A stretch of DNA of 64,000 bases. Origin: an uncultured bacterium (GTDB taxonomy: Bacteria; Patescibacteriota; Gracilibacteria; Absconditabacterales; Absconditicoccaceae). Under the pieces are notes generated by a model. That model saw nothing but the letters and a program-made list of their open reading frames with translations. It made no database searches and was not told the origin of the DNA. Positions 49,375-61,314 of this stretch are shown here, one piece after another. The stretch's first letter is position 1; every line of letters begins with the position of its first letter. The stretch lies in NCBI GenBank assembly GCA_947169045.1, contig CAMVOC010000003.1, positions 28,823 through 92,822 of the forward strand. The letters run 5' to 3'. A program made the translations under genes and the position numbers.

Positions 49375-50223
49375 ATGCTTTTTATTTCTTTTTTGGTACT
49401 TATGAAAATCTTTACAGGGTTTGATACTAAGTTAGATGAGAAGGAGCTTGCCAGTGCTATTGAACAATATGGTGTTGGTAATGCCATTTTAACTAAGAAA
49501 CATCGAATTTTTTTGCTTCGACCTTTGGTGTATCTTTTCCTTTCGATAGGTGTTTTTGCGTTGATGGTCTGGGTTTCTTATGCTCAGTATATTGATATTG
49601 ATAAGGATTGGACGCTGTTTTGGATTATTGTTTCTGGACAGTCTGTGGTGACGTTGGTTTGGATTATTCATAGTATTCAGACTATTTTTTCTACTATTAA
49701 AAAATATAAAGGACATACCTATTTTGGTACTGTTTCTAAAGCAAGTATTACTACGGATGGGAAATTTGAGCATTATTTGAAACATAGCTTTGTTTCCCTG
49801 ATTTTACAGGTTATTTTGATGTTGCTTGATATTGTACTTACTGTGATGTCTGGAGGACAAGATGTTAAAGCTCGATTTGTTTTGTTTGGTGGAGTTTTGC
49901 TGAATTTCTTGTTTATTTTTATTATTTCAACGACAGTCTACAAGATTATTGATTACGAAATGCGATTTAATATTTTTACTCCTGATCATTTTAGTATTTA
50001 TCGTCAAAAGGGATTTTTCAAACCGGAAAGAATTACTCTTCCAACGACGAATATTATGATTAAAGAATTGCCGCAAGGTATGGGGGCAGTCTTAGGATAT
50101 GGTAAAATTGGAATTTTCCCTGAAGGAGGAGGTGATACTAAACAACCTATCAAACTCCCTTATGTGACGAATCCGACTAAGCTTAGGAAGAAATTGGAAG
50201 AATTTACTAAGTCGAAACAGTAG
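49375..50223 (+). CDS. Membrane protein with bPH-like C-terminal domain
   Basis: Multiple TM; FSIYRQKGFFKPERITLPTTNIMIKE; no TGA. Confidence 0.6.
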   Translation: MLFISFLVLMKIFTGFDTKLDEKELASAIEQYGVGNAILTKKHRIFLLRPLVYLFLSIGVFALMVWVSYAQYIDIDKDWTLFWIIVSGQSVVTLVWIIHSIQTIFSTIKKYKGHTYFGTVSKASITTDGKFEHYLKHSFVSLILQVILMLLDIVLTVMSGGQDVKARFVLFGGVLLNFLFIFIISTTVYKIIDYEMRFNIFTPDHFSIYRQKGFFKPERITLPTTNIMIKELPQGMGAVLGYGKIGIFPEGGGDTKQPIKLPYVTNPTKLRKKLEEFTKSKQ

Positions 50224-50830
50224 GAAGTATCTTTCTTAGAAAGAGTTTACGGTGTAGGTCGCAAGGTCAGAATTCTTTTATTTTTTCTCTATGCATTTTT
50301 GTCCCGTATCCTTTGTGTTGCTCGAAGCCGTATTTTTGGTAACGCTTTGGTAGCTCGTTCATTAGATGATCACGGTTTACTTTTGCGATGATAGATGCCA
50401 TTGAAATCTCTTTTACTTTGTCGTCACCTTTTATAATTGTTTCAATTTCCCATTCTGGATGTGTTTTCTGGAGTCAGAAATCTCTATTCCCATCCAGATG
50501 GAGGAATAGCTTAGTTTTTTCTTTTTTTAACTGACAAATTTCTTTAATTCAGCGTTCTATGGCTAACGCCTGAGCTTTTGTCATTCAGAGTTTGTCGATT
50601 TCTTTGACGCTTGCATAACTGACTTTCGTTAAAATCAGCTTTTTTTTCTCCATTTCTTGAATTTTTTTGAGAAGATTTTCTCTTTGTGATTCGGAGAGCT
50701 TTTTACTGTCTTTGAAGTCTTGTATTTGATTGCTTTGTAATTTTTTTATGGGTATAATAATCCCAACTGCAAGTGGTCAAGCTAAAGGTCATCTGCCTGC
50801 TTCATCGATGTACATGTGGAGCGTTTTCAT
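50207..50830 (-). CDS. rnhB: Ribonuclease HII
   Basis: MYIDEAGR[G]PLA[G]PLAVGIIIP...[16 protein letters not shown]...[14 protein letters not shown][G][10 protein letters not shown]; six TGA, so no ORF appears in the track. Confidence 0.93.
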
Positions 50831-50863
50831 GTGATGCTTTGATGTAAAATAACGTTTGTTTTT

Positions 50864-52528
50864 TTATGATAGGGGAGGAACTATTTCTTCTCCTATTACT
50901 TGTCGTCAACCATTGAATGTATCTCTTTGGATTTTCCCGATCAGAGAAATGGTGTCTGGTATATTGCTTATTTCTTCTCATTTCCCCCGAAAAATAGTTC
51001 GAAACATTTGGTCTCCAAATTGTACGAGGAGTTTTATATGAGTTCTTTCTCCTTTTCAGATTTCTTTTTTTTCTTTTATTTTTAGGTTTTGGAAAAGAAA
51101 ACGTGGTTCAGGATTTCCTTCTCAAAATGGAGCGATTTTTTCAATTTTATTAAATATTTCTGCATTTCGTTCGTGGGTGAGAAGCTCTGTGTCGACAAGA
51201 ATGGTTTTTTCTATGTCTTCTTCTGTGATTTTCTTTTCGCATCGTGATGCCATTTGTTGGCAAAGTTCTTCGAAATGCTCTAGGTTTACGGTTAATCCTC
51301 CTGCTCCTTGATGCCCTCCATATTTTTCGAGGAGATGTTGGTGAGCACAAATCATTTCTATTACGCTAAAGTATTCTGGTCCTCTTAAGCTTGCTCCTGC
51401 AGTTCCTTTTTCATGGTCGATTTTAAATACGATTGAAGGTTTATGATATTTTTCGGTTAATCTTCCTGCGATGAGTCCTATTATTCCCTCGTGAAACTCT
51501 TCATCTGCTGCAATAAGGAGCTTTTTTGTGAAATCTAATTTTTTTTCCGAGATTTCTACCATTGTTTCTTGCATTGCTTTTCTTTGTGTGTTAATTTCTT
51601 CTAGCCTTTGAAGGTATTTTAGTTGTTCGTTTCCTTGTTTGATAAGTATTTGTAGGCTTTCTTCAGGAGATGCGATCCTTCCTCCAGCGTTAATTCTTGG
51701 AGCGATTTGAAATCAAATATGATAGGTAGTTATTGGTTCTTTTAAGTTGAGAAACTCTAAAAATCCTTTTAAGCTTGTGGGGATCTTCTCTTTTTCATAA
51801 TTGATTAGATGTAGTCCTTGTTTTACTATTCGTCTATTTTCATCAATTAGAGGCATAATATCTGCTACAGTTCCGATTGCCACTATTGGTAAAAAGTAGG
51901 TAAAAATCTGATTTTTTTTCTCTTTTGGTAATGTTGAATGATTGAGTAATGCGGTTACGAGTTTGAATGCAACTCCTACTCCTGCGAGATATTTGAATGG
52001 ATATTCTGGGCTACAGAGGGGGTTAATGATGGCGATCGCTTCAGGAAGCGTTTCTAGAGGGTGATGATGATCGGTAATGATGAGTTTTAATCCGAGTTGC
52101 TTTGCGTATTCTGCTTCTTGTATTGATGTGATACCGTTGTCTACCGTGATGATCAATTCTGCTCCTGCTTGTTTCATTTCATCGAGATGATAGTTCCTTA
52201 GTCCGTATCCGTCTTTTTGTCTATTTGGGTATTTGATTTCAACATTTGAGTAGTTGAGAAATTTTTGGAAGAATTCCCAAAGTGTCCAACTTGCCGTGAT
52301 CCCATCGACATCGTAATCTCCAAAAATGATGATTTTCCCTCTTTTTTTCATTGTTGAAATTATGGTGTTGACGGCTGTCTCCATCCCATTGAGTAAATGA
52401 CTATCATTCCAAGAATTGCTACATGTTGGAGAAAAAAAATGATCTTTTGTTTCTGTGAGATTTCTGATTTCGAGGAGTCTCTCGATTACTGATTTTTCAT
52501 AATGTGTATTGAGAAGTTGATATTTCAT
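50864..52528 (-). CDS. recJ: Single-stranded-DNA exonuclease RecJ
   Basis: IIFGDYDVDGITASWTL, ITDHHHPLE, APRINAGGRI, GASLRGPEYF, GGHQGAGGLTV, APF[G]EGNPEPRF. Confidence 0.93.
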
Positions 52529-52585
52529 TCTTTATACCATAAGATTTTACCTTGTATTTACAAGTAGTTTTTGTATTAAAGAGTT

Positions 52586-53491
52586 ATGAATCTTACCTCG
52601 ATTACTACTCAGCTGAAGAGTACTCAAAATCTTCAAAGAATTATTGGTGCTTTGGAATTGACTTCTTCGATAAAATTTCAAAAACTTCTTTCACAGTCAG
52701 CTTTTTTTAGGTCTTTTCTTCGTGAATATTTGTGAGTTCTTGGGAAAATTCAGGGGAAAATTGCACTTTGGGATGGAATTTTTGAAACTTTTGCAATAGA
52801 GAAAAAAAGGCTGATTATTGTTATTTCTACTGAAAAAGGTTTTGTTGGAGGGCTTAATACTAAGTTGTTTAGTGTTATTGAATCTACGTATGGTAGCCGT
52901 AAATCTACGGTGGATTTATTTGTCTTGGGGAGGAAGGCAGAAGTGTATTTTCAGAAAAATGGTTGGAATGTTGTAGCTTCTTTATATTTGTGAGAGAATG
53001 TTAGTTCTGAAGCGTTTGTAGAGCTCTATCAATATATACAACAGGCAATTCAGTTGGAGAAATATACAAAAATTAAGATTTATTTTACCTATTATCAGAA
53101 TTCGTTATTTCAACATCCTATTAAATTTACAGTTTTCCCTATTACGAGAGAAAATTTTACTCATTTTTTGCAGGCAGTAGGATTAGAGTTTCCTGAGACT
53201 TCTTTGGAAGATTTGCAGGGTGGTGAGGATGAGTTGGTTATTGAGCCAGATATTCAGGCTTATAAGCAATATATTTTTCAATATTTGATGGAATCTATTG
53301 TCTATTATAGCGTTATTAATGCTAAATTATCTGAATATCAAATGAGGATTACCCATATGAAAAATGCGAAAGATAATAGTAAAGAACTAGAAAAAAAGCT
53401 TCAACATCAGCAACAAAAGCTTCGTCAAGCTACGATTACTGCGGAGATCTCGGATATTGTAGGTGGTAGAATCTTAGAGAAGAAGTTTTAA
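52586..53491 (+). CDS. atpG: Divergent F-type ATP synthase gamma-like protein
   Basis: MNLTSITTQLKSTQNLQRIIGALELTSSIKF...IIVISTEKGFVGGLNTKLF...LSEYQMRITHMKNAKDNSKELEKKLQHQQQKLRQATITAEISDIVGG. Confidence 0.75.
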
Positions 53492-54366
53492 TTCACTCTT
53501 TCTTCTGCTGTTTCGAAAATATGGTACCAAAAATTGATGAGAAATGCTTCATAAATGCTATTGAGGTAGGTGATTAGTAGTAATGCTATTCAGACGATAC
53601 TTCGTAGGATAATTTCGACCGCTTTGTATTCAATCAGTCAAAAGGTTACTGCTCCATAAAATACTCCTATGGGGAGGATGGCGATGAGAATGGCATTGAG
53701 AAATAGTTTTCCCATAAAGAAAAAATCCATGCAGAGTGCTTTAAGTGTTAATCTAAAATTTCCTAAGGTGAGAAGTACGCTTTTTTTCATTGCATCAAAT
53801 ACAGGAATGTCCTTTAGGACAACGTAGAATTTGAGATAAGGTCGAAAAATGATGGTAAATAAAGAAGAAATAAGTCGGATAATAATGATAGGTTTGATGA
53901 TGATGCTCTCTAATATTCCCATTACCCGTAGTCTAATTGTAACCGTGATAATTGTATATACTCCCAAAAAAGCACTTAAACTTCTGTATTCTAGCATATA
54001 GAAGAATTTTTTTAATCCTTGGTTCAAGGCTTTTGCTAGGTTGTTTCCTCATTCCTTCATGGTGTAAATGAGCGTTGCTTCAGCTACTGGATAAATATAG
54101 AAATATCCTATGAGTGCAATGAGAATAAAGGTAATAATTACAGCTAAAATATTGAGTTCTTGGATAGTGTTGAAGATGTAGATAAGTGCTTCAGAAACAT
54201 TAATTCCTGCGTTATATTGCATGCTAATGATGCTATTGAAAAAATAAGCAATGAAAAAAACGTATACGATGGTATGCCCAAAGGTCATCAAAAAAGCCGC
54301 GTGAATTAACTTCGGCTTTTTAATAAGGAGACTGATTGAATCTTTGATAGTAGATTTGAGCGTCAT
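53488..54366 (-). CDS. Multi-pass membrane protein
   Basis: Two collinear ORFs plus a 3' extension across TGA to TAA; hydrophobic. Confidence 0.6.
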
Positions 54367-54378
54367 GAGAAGAGACGA

Positions 54379-55416
54379 TTAATCAACTAATTTAATTTGT
54401 AATCCTGCTATTTGACTTGCTAATCTTACGTTTGACATCTTTGGTCAGAAAGCACGTGGAAGATCTTCTGTGGCAACTTTCACGGTAGCTTCTTTTTGTT
54501 CTGGGTTTATCTCTACATCGAGCACTTTAGCAGGTGCTAAGAGCTTTTTGATGAATTCTTTGGTGTCGTGATTCATTTCGATGAAATCAATTTTTTCTCC
54601 ATCTAGGAGAGATAATACTGTATGAATTCTATCTCCTTGACTTCCAACCATTACTCCTACAGGATCAACTTTTTCGTCATTTGAACTTACTACGATTTTA
54701 GTTTTAATTCCTGCGATTCTTGCAATTTTTTCAATTGTTACTGCTCCACTTGCGAGTTCTGGTACAAGTTTTTCGAGGATTGCTGCTACGTATTCGCTGT
54801 TAGTTTGGGAAATATCTAGGGTAGTCCCTCAGGAATCTTTAGCCATTTTCTTTAAAAAGACAAAGATATTACTTCCTGGTTCGTAGTTTACGTTAGGTAA
54901 TTGTCCTTCGCTAGGGAGTACAACAGTAGTTTGATCAATCTCTAAGAGTACGGTATCTCCTTGTACTTTGAGTACCTTTGCTTTTAAAAGCTCTCCCTCT
55001 TTGTCCTTAAACTTTTCGTAGAATTTTTCTTTTTCCATATTTTTAAGGTTTTGCTTGATAGTTTGTGCTGCTGCCTGTGCTGCAATTCTTGAGAGCTCCA
55101 TGGTTTCTGGGGTAACGTCTTCGAGTAATTTTTCACCTATACTTGCATCTTTTCTGATCTTTTTAGCTTCTGCTAATGTCAATTGTGTATCTGGATCTTC
55201 AACTTCTTTTACAATTTCCATTGCTTTGTAAATTTTTACAGTCCCATCATCTGCAATATCTACGAGAATATCTGATTTTTTGTAGTCGGGATAGTCTTTT
55301 TTGAATCCTACTTTAATCCCTAATTTGGAAATCTCTAAAATTTGGTAAGGATCAAATTTATAATCTTCTACAAGTTGCATCATCGCAGTTTGAATAGCTT
55401 TTCCGTCAAGTTTCAT
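54379..55416 (-). CDS. nusA: Transcription termination/antitermination factor NusA
   Basis: MKLDGKAIQTAMMQLVEDYKF...VKVYKAMEIVKEVEDP-like N-terminus; EKIARIAGIKTKIVVSSNDEKVDPVGVMVGSQGDRI...EDLPRAF[G]PKMSNVRLASQIAG. Confidence 0.9.
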
Positions 55417-55454
55417 AAGATGAAAGGAATAAAAAATAAAACAAATGCATTGTA

Positions 55455-55862
55455 TTAATTGTTTTTCTCTTTTCAAGTGAAAAGTTGTTGTACTTTTGCA
55501 AGTTGTTCATCGTCTGCTTTTTCTCCATTATCTATTGATAAGTAGGTGTTGGGATAGAGGGGGTATAATCTAAGATGTACGTGGTTGACCATGAGCCCTT
55601 CAACTACTAAAGCGACTCTTTCTACGTTAAGATTTTTTTTGAGAAGCTCTACCACGGCTTTTCCTGCTTGTAAGTATCTTTCGTAAAATCCGGGTTCGTC
55701 GATGAGAAATAAATCTGATTCGTAGTGCTTTTTTGGAATTACGAGAGTTTGTCCTTCTCTGTTTGGACAGATGTCTAAAATTGCTTCAAATTCTTCGTTT
55801 TCTCGGATTTTGTAGGATGGAATGTCTCCGGAAACGATGTTACAAAAAGGACAATCTTTCAT
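55455..55862 (-). CDS. HIT-family nucleotide hydrolase/transferase
   Basis: MKDCPFCNIVSGDIPSYKIREN...NHVHLRLYP; C-terminus extended across TGA to TAA. Confidence 0.85.
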
Positions 55863-55976
55863 ATGAATGATAGGTTAAAGGTTAAAAGTGAGTTATTAAC
55901 TATTACTTATTAGTGATGAAAATGCAATCAGATTTTTTTTCTTGTTTTTTTTGAGGAAAACGTTACACTGAAAATA

Positions 55977-58900
55977 ATGGCACAGCAAGCTACTTCTCAA
56001 ATTATGTCTCGTGATGAATTTGAACTGCGTTTCACTGCTTATCGTGGAATGAAGACTCGTTTTAGGCTTGAATGGGATACGGAGATCTTGATTAATTTGA
56101 CAAAGAGGACCGATCAAGGACAGCTGACGCATGCGCTTAACCAAACTTCAGTCGATGAGCTTCATCTCTTGACGAAACAAACGTATACTCCTTTTAAACA
56201 ACAGTTTATTACGGATCAAACAGACAAAAAAGTCTGATCGGATGCTAGATTTTCCTTATCTGATTATATTGAACGTTTGGAGTATGAACTGAAGGTAATT
56301 AAAGAAATGGGCTTTAATTCGTACTTTTTGGTCGTTTCTGATTATGTTCGTTGGGCGAAATCTCATCAAATTTCTGTGTGACCAGGAAGGGGTTCTGGAG
56401 CGGGTTCTTTGCTTGCGTGGTTTATTGGGATTACGGAGCTAAATCCTTTGCCTTTTGACCTTCTTTTTGAGAGATTTCTTAATCCTGCGAGGGTTTCTAT
56501 GCCAGATTTTGATATTGATTTTGAGGATACCTTGAGACAGCAGGTGATTGAGTATGTCACTCAAAAATATGGAGTAGAGAATGTGTGTTCTATCGGTACG
56601 TTTATGAAAATGGCAGGGAAAGCAGCCTTCAAAGATGCGGCTAGAGCTTTGGGAGTCCCTTTTGAAAAGTCAAATTATGTTTCTAATTTAATTCCGGATA
56701 AAGTCTGACTTTTAGATCTTGTGACCAAGACTCCTGAAGATGAAAATCAAGAGATAAAAAGGCTGTATGAAACAGACGAAAAAGTGAAATCTGCGATTGA
56801 ATACGGAAATGCTCTCACAGGAAATATGCGTCAATTGTGAGTCCATGCTTGTGGTATTATCATTGCTCCAGAACCAGTAACGACCTTTACTTCTACGCAG
56901 TACAACAAAGAATCTGATCATACTATTGTTTCTCAATATGATGGGCCAACTCTTGAAAAGATTTGACTGCTTAAAATGGATTTTTTGTGATTGCGTAATC
57001 TTTCTATCATTAAAAATTGTATTAAAATTATCAAAGCGAGAGCAGATAATCTAGGGAAACAAATTCCGGAAAATTTTCAGTATTTTTTGGATACTATGAG
57101 TTTGGATATTCCTTTGGATGATGCAGAGACTTTTGAACAAGTGTTTAAAAATGGGGAGACTACGGGAATTTTCCAATTTGAATCTGCTGGAATGAGGAGA
57201 TATTTGATTCAGCTAGAACCAGATAAATTTGATAACTTGATTGCGATGGCAGCGTTATATCGTCCTGGTCCGATGGATTATATTCCTGCTTATATTGCTA
57301 GAAGATTGGGGAAAGAAGAGATTGAGTATTTATACCCAAAACTTAGAGATGAATTGTTAAAAAAATACTGACCGGAAGTTGTAGAAGAAGAAAGAAAAAA
57401 GCTGATTGAAGACCTTGATCCGATTATGCATACTACGTATGGAATTGCTGTGTATCAAGAACAATTGATGTTTTTGGTGCAGGCGATGGCTGGATTTTCG
57501 TTATCAGAGGCAGATGAATTACGTAGAGGAGTTGGAAAGAAAAAATTAGAGGTCGTGGAGAGACTTAAAGCGGAATTTATTAAGAGAGGTGCGGAATTTA
57601 GGAATTATAAGCCAGAAACTGTTAAAACGATTTATGAAGAGATGATTATGCCGGCAGCGAATTACTCTTTCAACAAATCTCATGCCGCTTGTTATGCGTT
57701 GATTGCTTATCAAACCGCTTTTCTTAAAACACATTATCCGATTGAATTTCATGCTGCTTTGGTAAGGTCTGTCGAGGAAGACGTAGATACGCAGAGTTTT
57801 TATATTTCAGAGATTCAAGAGCATGGGATTCAGCTTTTTTGACCTGATGTAAATATCTCTTTTAATCATGTTGCAGCTTTAGATGAGTCGATTAGACTTG
57901 GGTTTATTTCGATTAAGTGAGTAGGATTTGATGTAGGAGAATTCATTCAAAAAGAGAGAGAACGCTGAGGAGACTACACATCTTTGGAAAATTTTTGTAA
58001 AAGATGTTCGAGTGTGATAAATAAAAAATCTTTGGAAGGGCTCATTAAATCTGGTGCTTTGGATAGATTCGCTGATCGTAAGGTGTTGCGAAATAATTTG
58101 GAAGTGATTCAGGATTGGATTAAGACCTCGGCAAATGCAGATCAGGGACTTTTTGGGGGAATGGAGACGGTCATTCCTCTAAAATCAGTTACTCCTGCAA
58201 CTCATATGGAAAACTTGATGATGGAACAAGAGGTGTTTAAGACCTTTGTATCTTGAAATCCTTTGGATGGATTTTATCAGTTTGCTAAAAAACACTCCTT
58301 CCTTTCTCAAGTTCTTGCGAAAGATGATTATCCTTATTTTGAAATTATCGCTTATATTAGGGAAATTAGAAAGGCGAAGAAGAAGTGATTCTTCGTGAAA
58401 ATCTCTGATATTACTGCAGATTTCGAGATTTTTTTATCGGATCTGTGTGGGTTAGAGAGATTTGATTTTGTTATTCTTTCTGGGGCTAAGAGACGTTATG
58501 AGACCAAAGATGGAGAGAAAAAAAGCAGAATTAATGTCTATAAAATTATTAAGACTACGTATGAGAAACTACAACATTTAGCTTGAGGTCTTTTTAATCC
58601 AGCAGATACCGTTGTTGCAGTGATGAAAGTTAGGACGGAAGACTTGAAACCTAAGGTTACAAATGATTCTGTTGCTTCGACTCTCTCTCATGATATTTCT
58701 AGTTCGATCAATGTGTGATCATCCTCTGATTCTGAAGATGATGCAGATAATGAGCAACATTTAGATGTATCAGATCGTGAAGAAATATTAGCATGACAGG
58801 AAGAAGGAGAAATTATGCTGGAAGATGAAACCGATGAACAGGAATTGGATGCTCAAGATCTTTCTGATACTTTGGATACTTCGGATTTTGGTGCATTAGT

Positions 58901-59174
58901 TGATAATTCTCTTGGTGGGGATTGCCCTGAGACTGATTCCTCGGCTTGTAAGACGACTTCTGAGTCTTCAGAAGAGCCGGCTTCGAATGCTGTTTCTCAA
59001 GATGAATGAGACACAATGTATACTTTAGAGACTTTGCATCTTACCATGCCTCAACTGCAAGAAGTTATCCAAATTATTAAACAGTATCCATGAGAAAAAC
59101 CTCTTCGTGTTATGGGTAAAGAAGTTTTTATTTCTGAAGCAGGGCGAGAATTATTAGGTAAATTTAGAATGTAA
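55977..59174 (+). CDS. dnaE: DNA polymerase III alpha subunit lacking the N-terminal PHP domain
   Basis: YELKVIKEMGFNSYFLVVSDYVRWAKSHQISV[G]PGRGSGAGSLLAWFIGIT...MPDFDIDFEDTLR...AALYRPGPMDYIPAYI...YSFNKSHAACYALIAYQTAFLK; about 17 TGA, TAA stop. Confidence 0.93.
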
Positions 59175-59185
59175 GTTTTTGGAGC

Positions 59186-60754
59186 TTATTCTTCGTCGAT
59201 AAACATTGTTTTTGATCTGTATTGAATCGCTTCAGCTAAGTGTTTTACTCATATCTTTTCTTCGCCATTCATATCTGCGATAGTTCTAGCTAATTTGATG
59301 GTTCTATGAAGAACGCGACCAGAAAGATTTAGTGTATTCGCTGCTTGTAAAAGAAAATCTTTTTCTCCACTTCCTAGGGGAACTAATTCTTGAAGTTCTT
59401 TCGGAGTCATATGTGCGTTGGCTTTGATGGAGAGTCATGTGAATCTTGCTTGTTGAATTTTTCGTGCATTGATTACTTTTTCGCGAAGGGAGGCAGAATT
59501 TTCTCCCTTTTGAGATTCTAGAATCGTATCAATATCTTCTCTAGGCACTTCTAAAATGATGTCGATTCTATCGAGTAGTGGTCAGGAAATCTTGCTTTGG
59601 TATCTTTTGATGTCCATAGGTGAGCAGGTGCAAGCTTTTGTTTTGTCTTTGTAGAATCCGCATCTACAGGGATTCATCGAAGCAATAAACATAAAATTTG
59701 CAGGGTATTCTACGGTTCCGGTTACGCGTGAAATATTGACCATACGGTCTTCTAGTGGTTGTCTAAGGGTTTCCAGGGTTTCTTTTCAAAATTCTGTTAA
59801 TTCATCAAAAAAGAGAATACCTTTGTGGGCAAGAGAGACTTCCCCAGGTGTTAATTGACTTCCTCAACCAATGATGGAAAATTTTGATGCAGTATGATGG
59901 ATTTGTCTAAAAGGTCTTTGGGTGATTAGGGGGAGATCTTTGTTGAGTTTCCCTACTACAGAATAGATTTGGCTTACTTCTAAAATCTCTGAAAAATCCA
60001 AGGGTGGAAGAATGCTTTTCATGGCTTTGCTCATCATTGTTTTCCCGCTTCCGGGAGCTCCTATCATGAGAGCATTGTGGAATCCTGCTGCGGCAATGGC
60101 TAAAGCTCTTTTGGCAAAAATCTGTCCTTTAATTTGTTCGAAATCTATTTCAAACGTTTGTCCTTCTCTTAATATTCCGAAATCTTTGTGCTGTGTAGAA
60201 TGCTCTAATTCTTCTCCTTTTACGAAATATCCTACTAACTGCCTAAAATGCTTGAGGGGATAAATGGTAATGTCTGGAATATATTCTAATTCAAAAAAGT
60301 TGTCTTTAGGGATGAAAAATGTTTTTCGTCCTTTCTTTTTTGCGGATAAGACGCTAGGTAATAATCCATTAATTCTCTTTACGCTTCCATCGAGGCCTAG
60401 TTCTCCAAAAAAGAGACTTTTTTCTAGGATTTCTGTATGTCGCAAGTGTGTGCGTACTTCGTGTAATAAAATCGCTAATGCCATAGGGACGTCAAAGCTG
60501 GTCCCTACTTTACGGATGTCGCTAGGTGCTAAATTGAGTACGAATTTCCTTTTGGAAAGGGATACTTCGCAGTTTCTAAATGTGCCTCTGATGCGTTCTT
60601 TCGCTTCTTTGATTGCGGTGTCGGGGAGTCCGATGATATCAATAGTTGGTAATGCTTGGGTCGAATCTGCTTCGATAGCAATTTCATGTCCAATAAGTCC
60701 GAGATTTGTGAATGTTTTGATAATTTGCACCATGTCTTTTGTTTTGTATGTCAT
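59186..60754 (-). CDS. comM: Mg-chelatase-like AAA ATPase ComM/YifB
   Basis: IDIIGLPDTAIKEAKERIR, LNLAPSDIRKVGTSFDVPMALAIL, MIGAPGSGKTMMSKAM, GILFFDELTEF[G]KETLETLRQPLED, NPCRCGFY. Confidence 0.93.
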
Positions 60755-60877
60755 AAAGTTTATGACAAAGATATAGTGTTTTGATTTTTTATGTCAAGAG
60801 ATTTTTTACAATTTTTATTTTAGGCTTTTCCTTTGGATTTTTTGTCGTTCTTGCTGTAGCATTACGTGCATATTGGG

Positions 60878-61279
60878 TTAGAGCGTGATAAGTTCGACGG
60901 TTCTTTCGTTTTCATTCAGCTTTTTTATTTCTAGTTTTACAGCTCCGGAAAGCCCTAATTCCTTTTCCCATTTAGGTCGCTCAATCAAAATATAAGAGAA
61001 ATTAGAAAGCTGATCGAGAATGCCTTTTTCTATCATTTCGTCGAATTGTTCTAGGCGGTACATATCTACGTGTAACAGCTTATTATCATAGATATTTAGG
61101 TATGTGTAGGTAGGGGATTGCACTTTCGCTGGATCAATACCTAATCATTCTGCAAACCCTTTTGCAAAGGTCGTTTTTCCTACTCCGAGGTCGCCAGACA
61201 AAAAAATTACAGGATATCATCCTGCAAGTTCTTTTCCATATTGATGCATGGCTTCTGGAGAGCTAATTTGTTGTATCAT
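60878..61279 (-). CDS. tsaE: tRNA t6A biosynthesis ATPase TsaE
   Basis: VIFLSGDLGVGKTTFAKGFAE[G]LGIDPAKVQSPTYTYLNIY; start chosen at the second ATG because the first overlaps the -10 box. Confidence 0.9.
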
Positions 61280-61286
61280 ACCTTCC

Positions 61287-61314
61287 ATTATATTCGAAAT
61301 TTTCAAAAAGTCAA
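61287..61314 (-). promoter_or_regulatory. tsaE promoter TTGACT-N16-TATAAT abutting the start codon
   Basis: -35 61314-61309, -10 61292-61287. Confidence 0.6.

Noticed and set aside
50856-51085. Plus-strand ORFs 50856..51041 and 50900..51085
   Set aside because: Antisense to the C-terminal domain of recJ once TGA is read through.
55977-56240. Split intein at the DnaE N-terminus, by analogy with cyanobacterial DnaE
   Set aside because: No intein C-fragment block (HN + Cys/Ser/Thr) is visible before the polymerase sequence.
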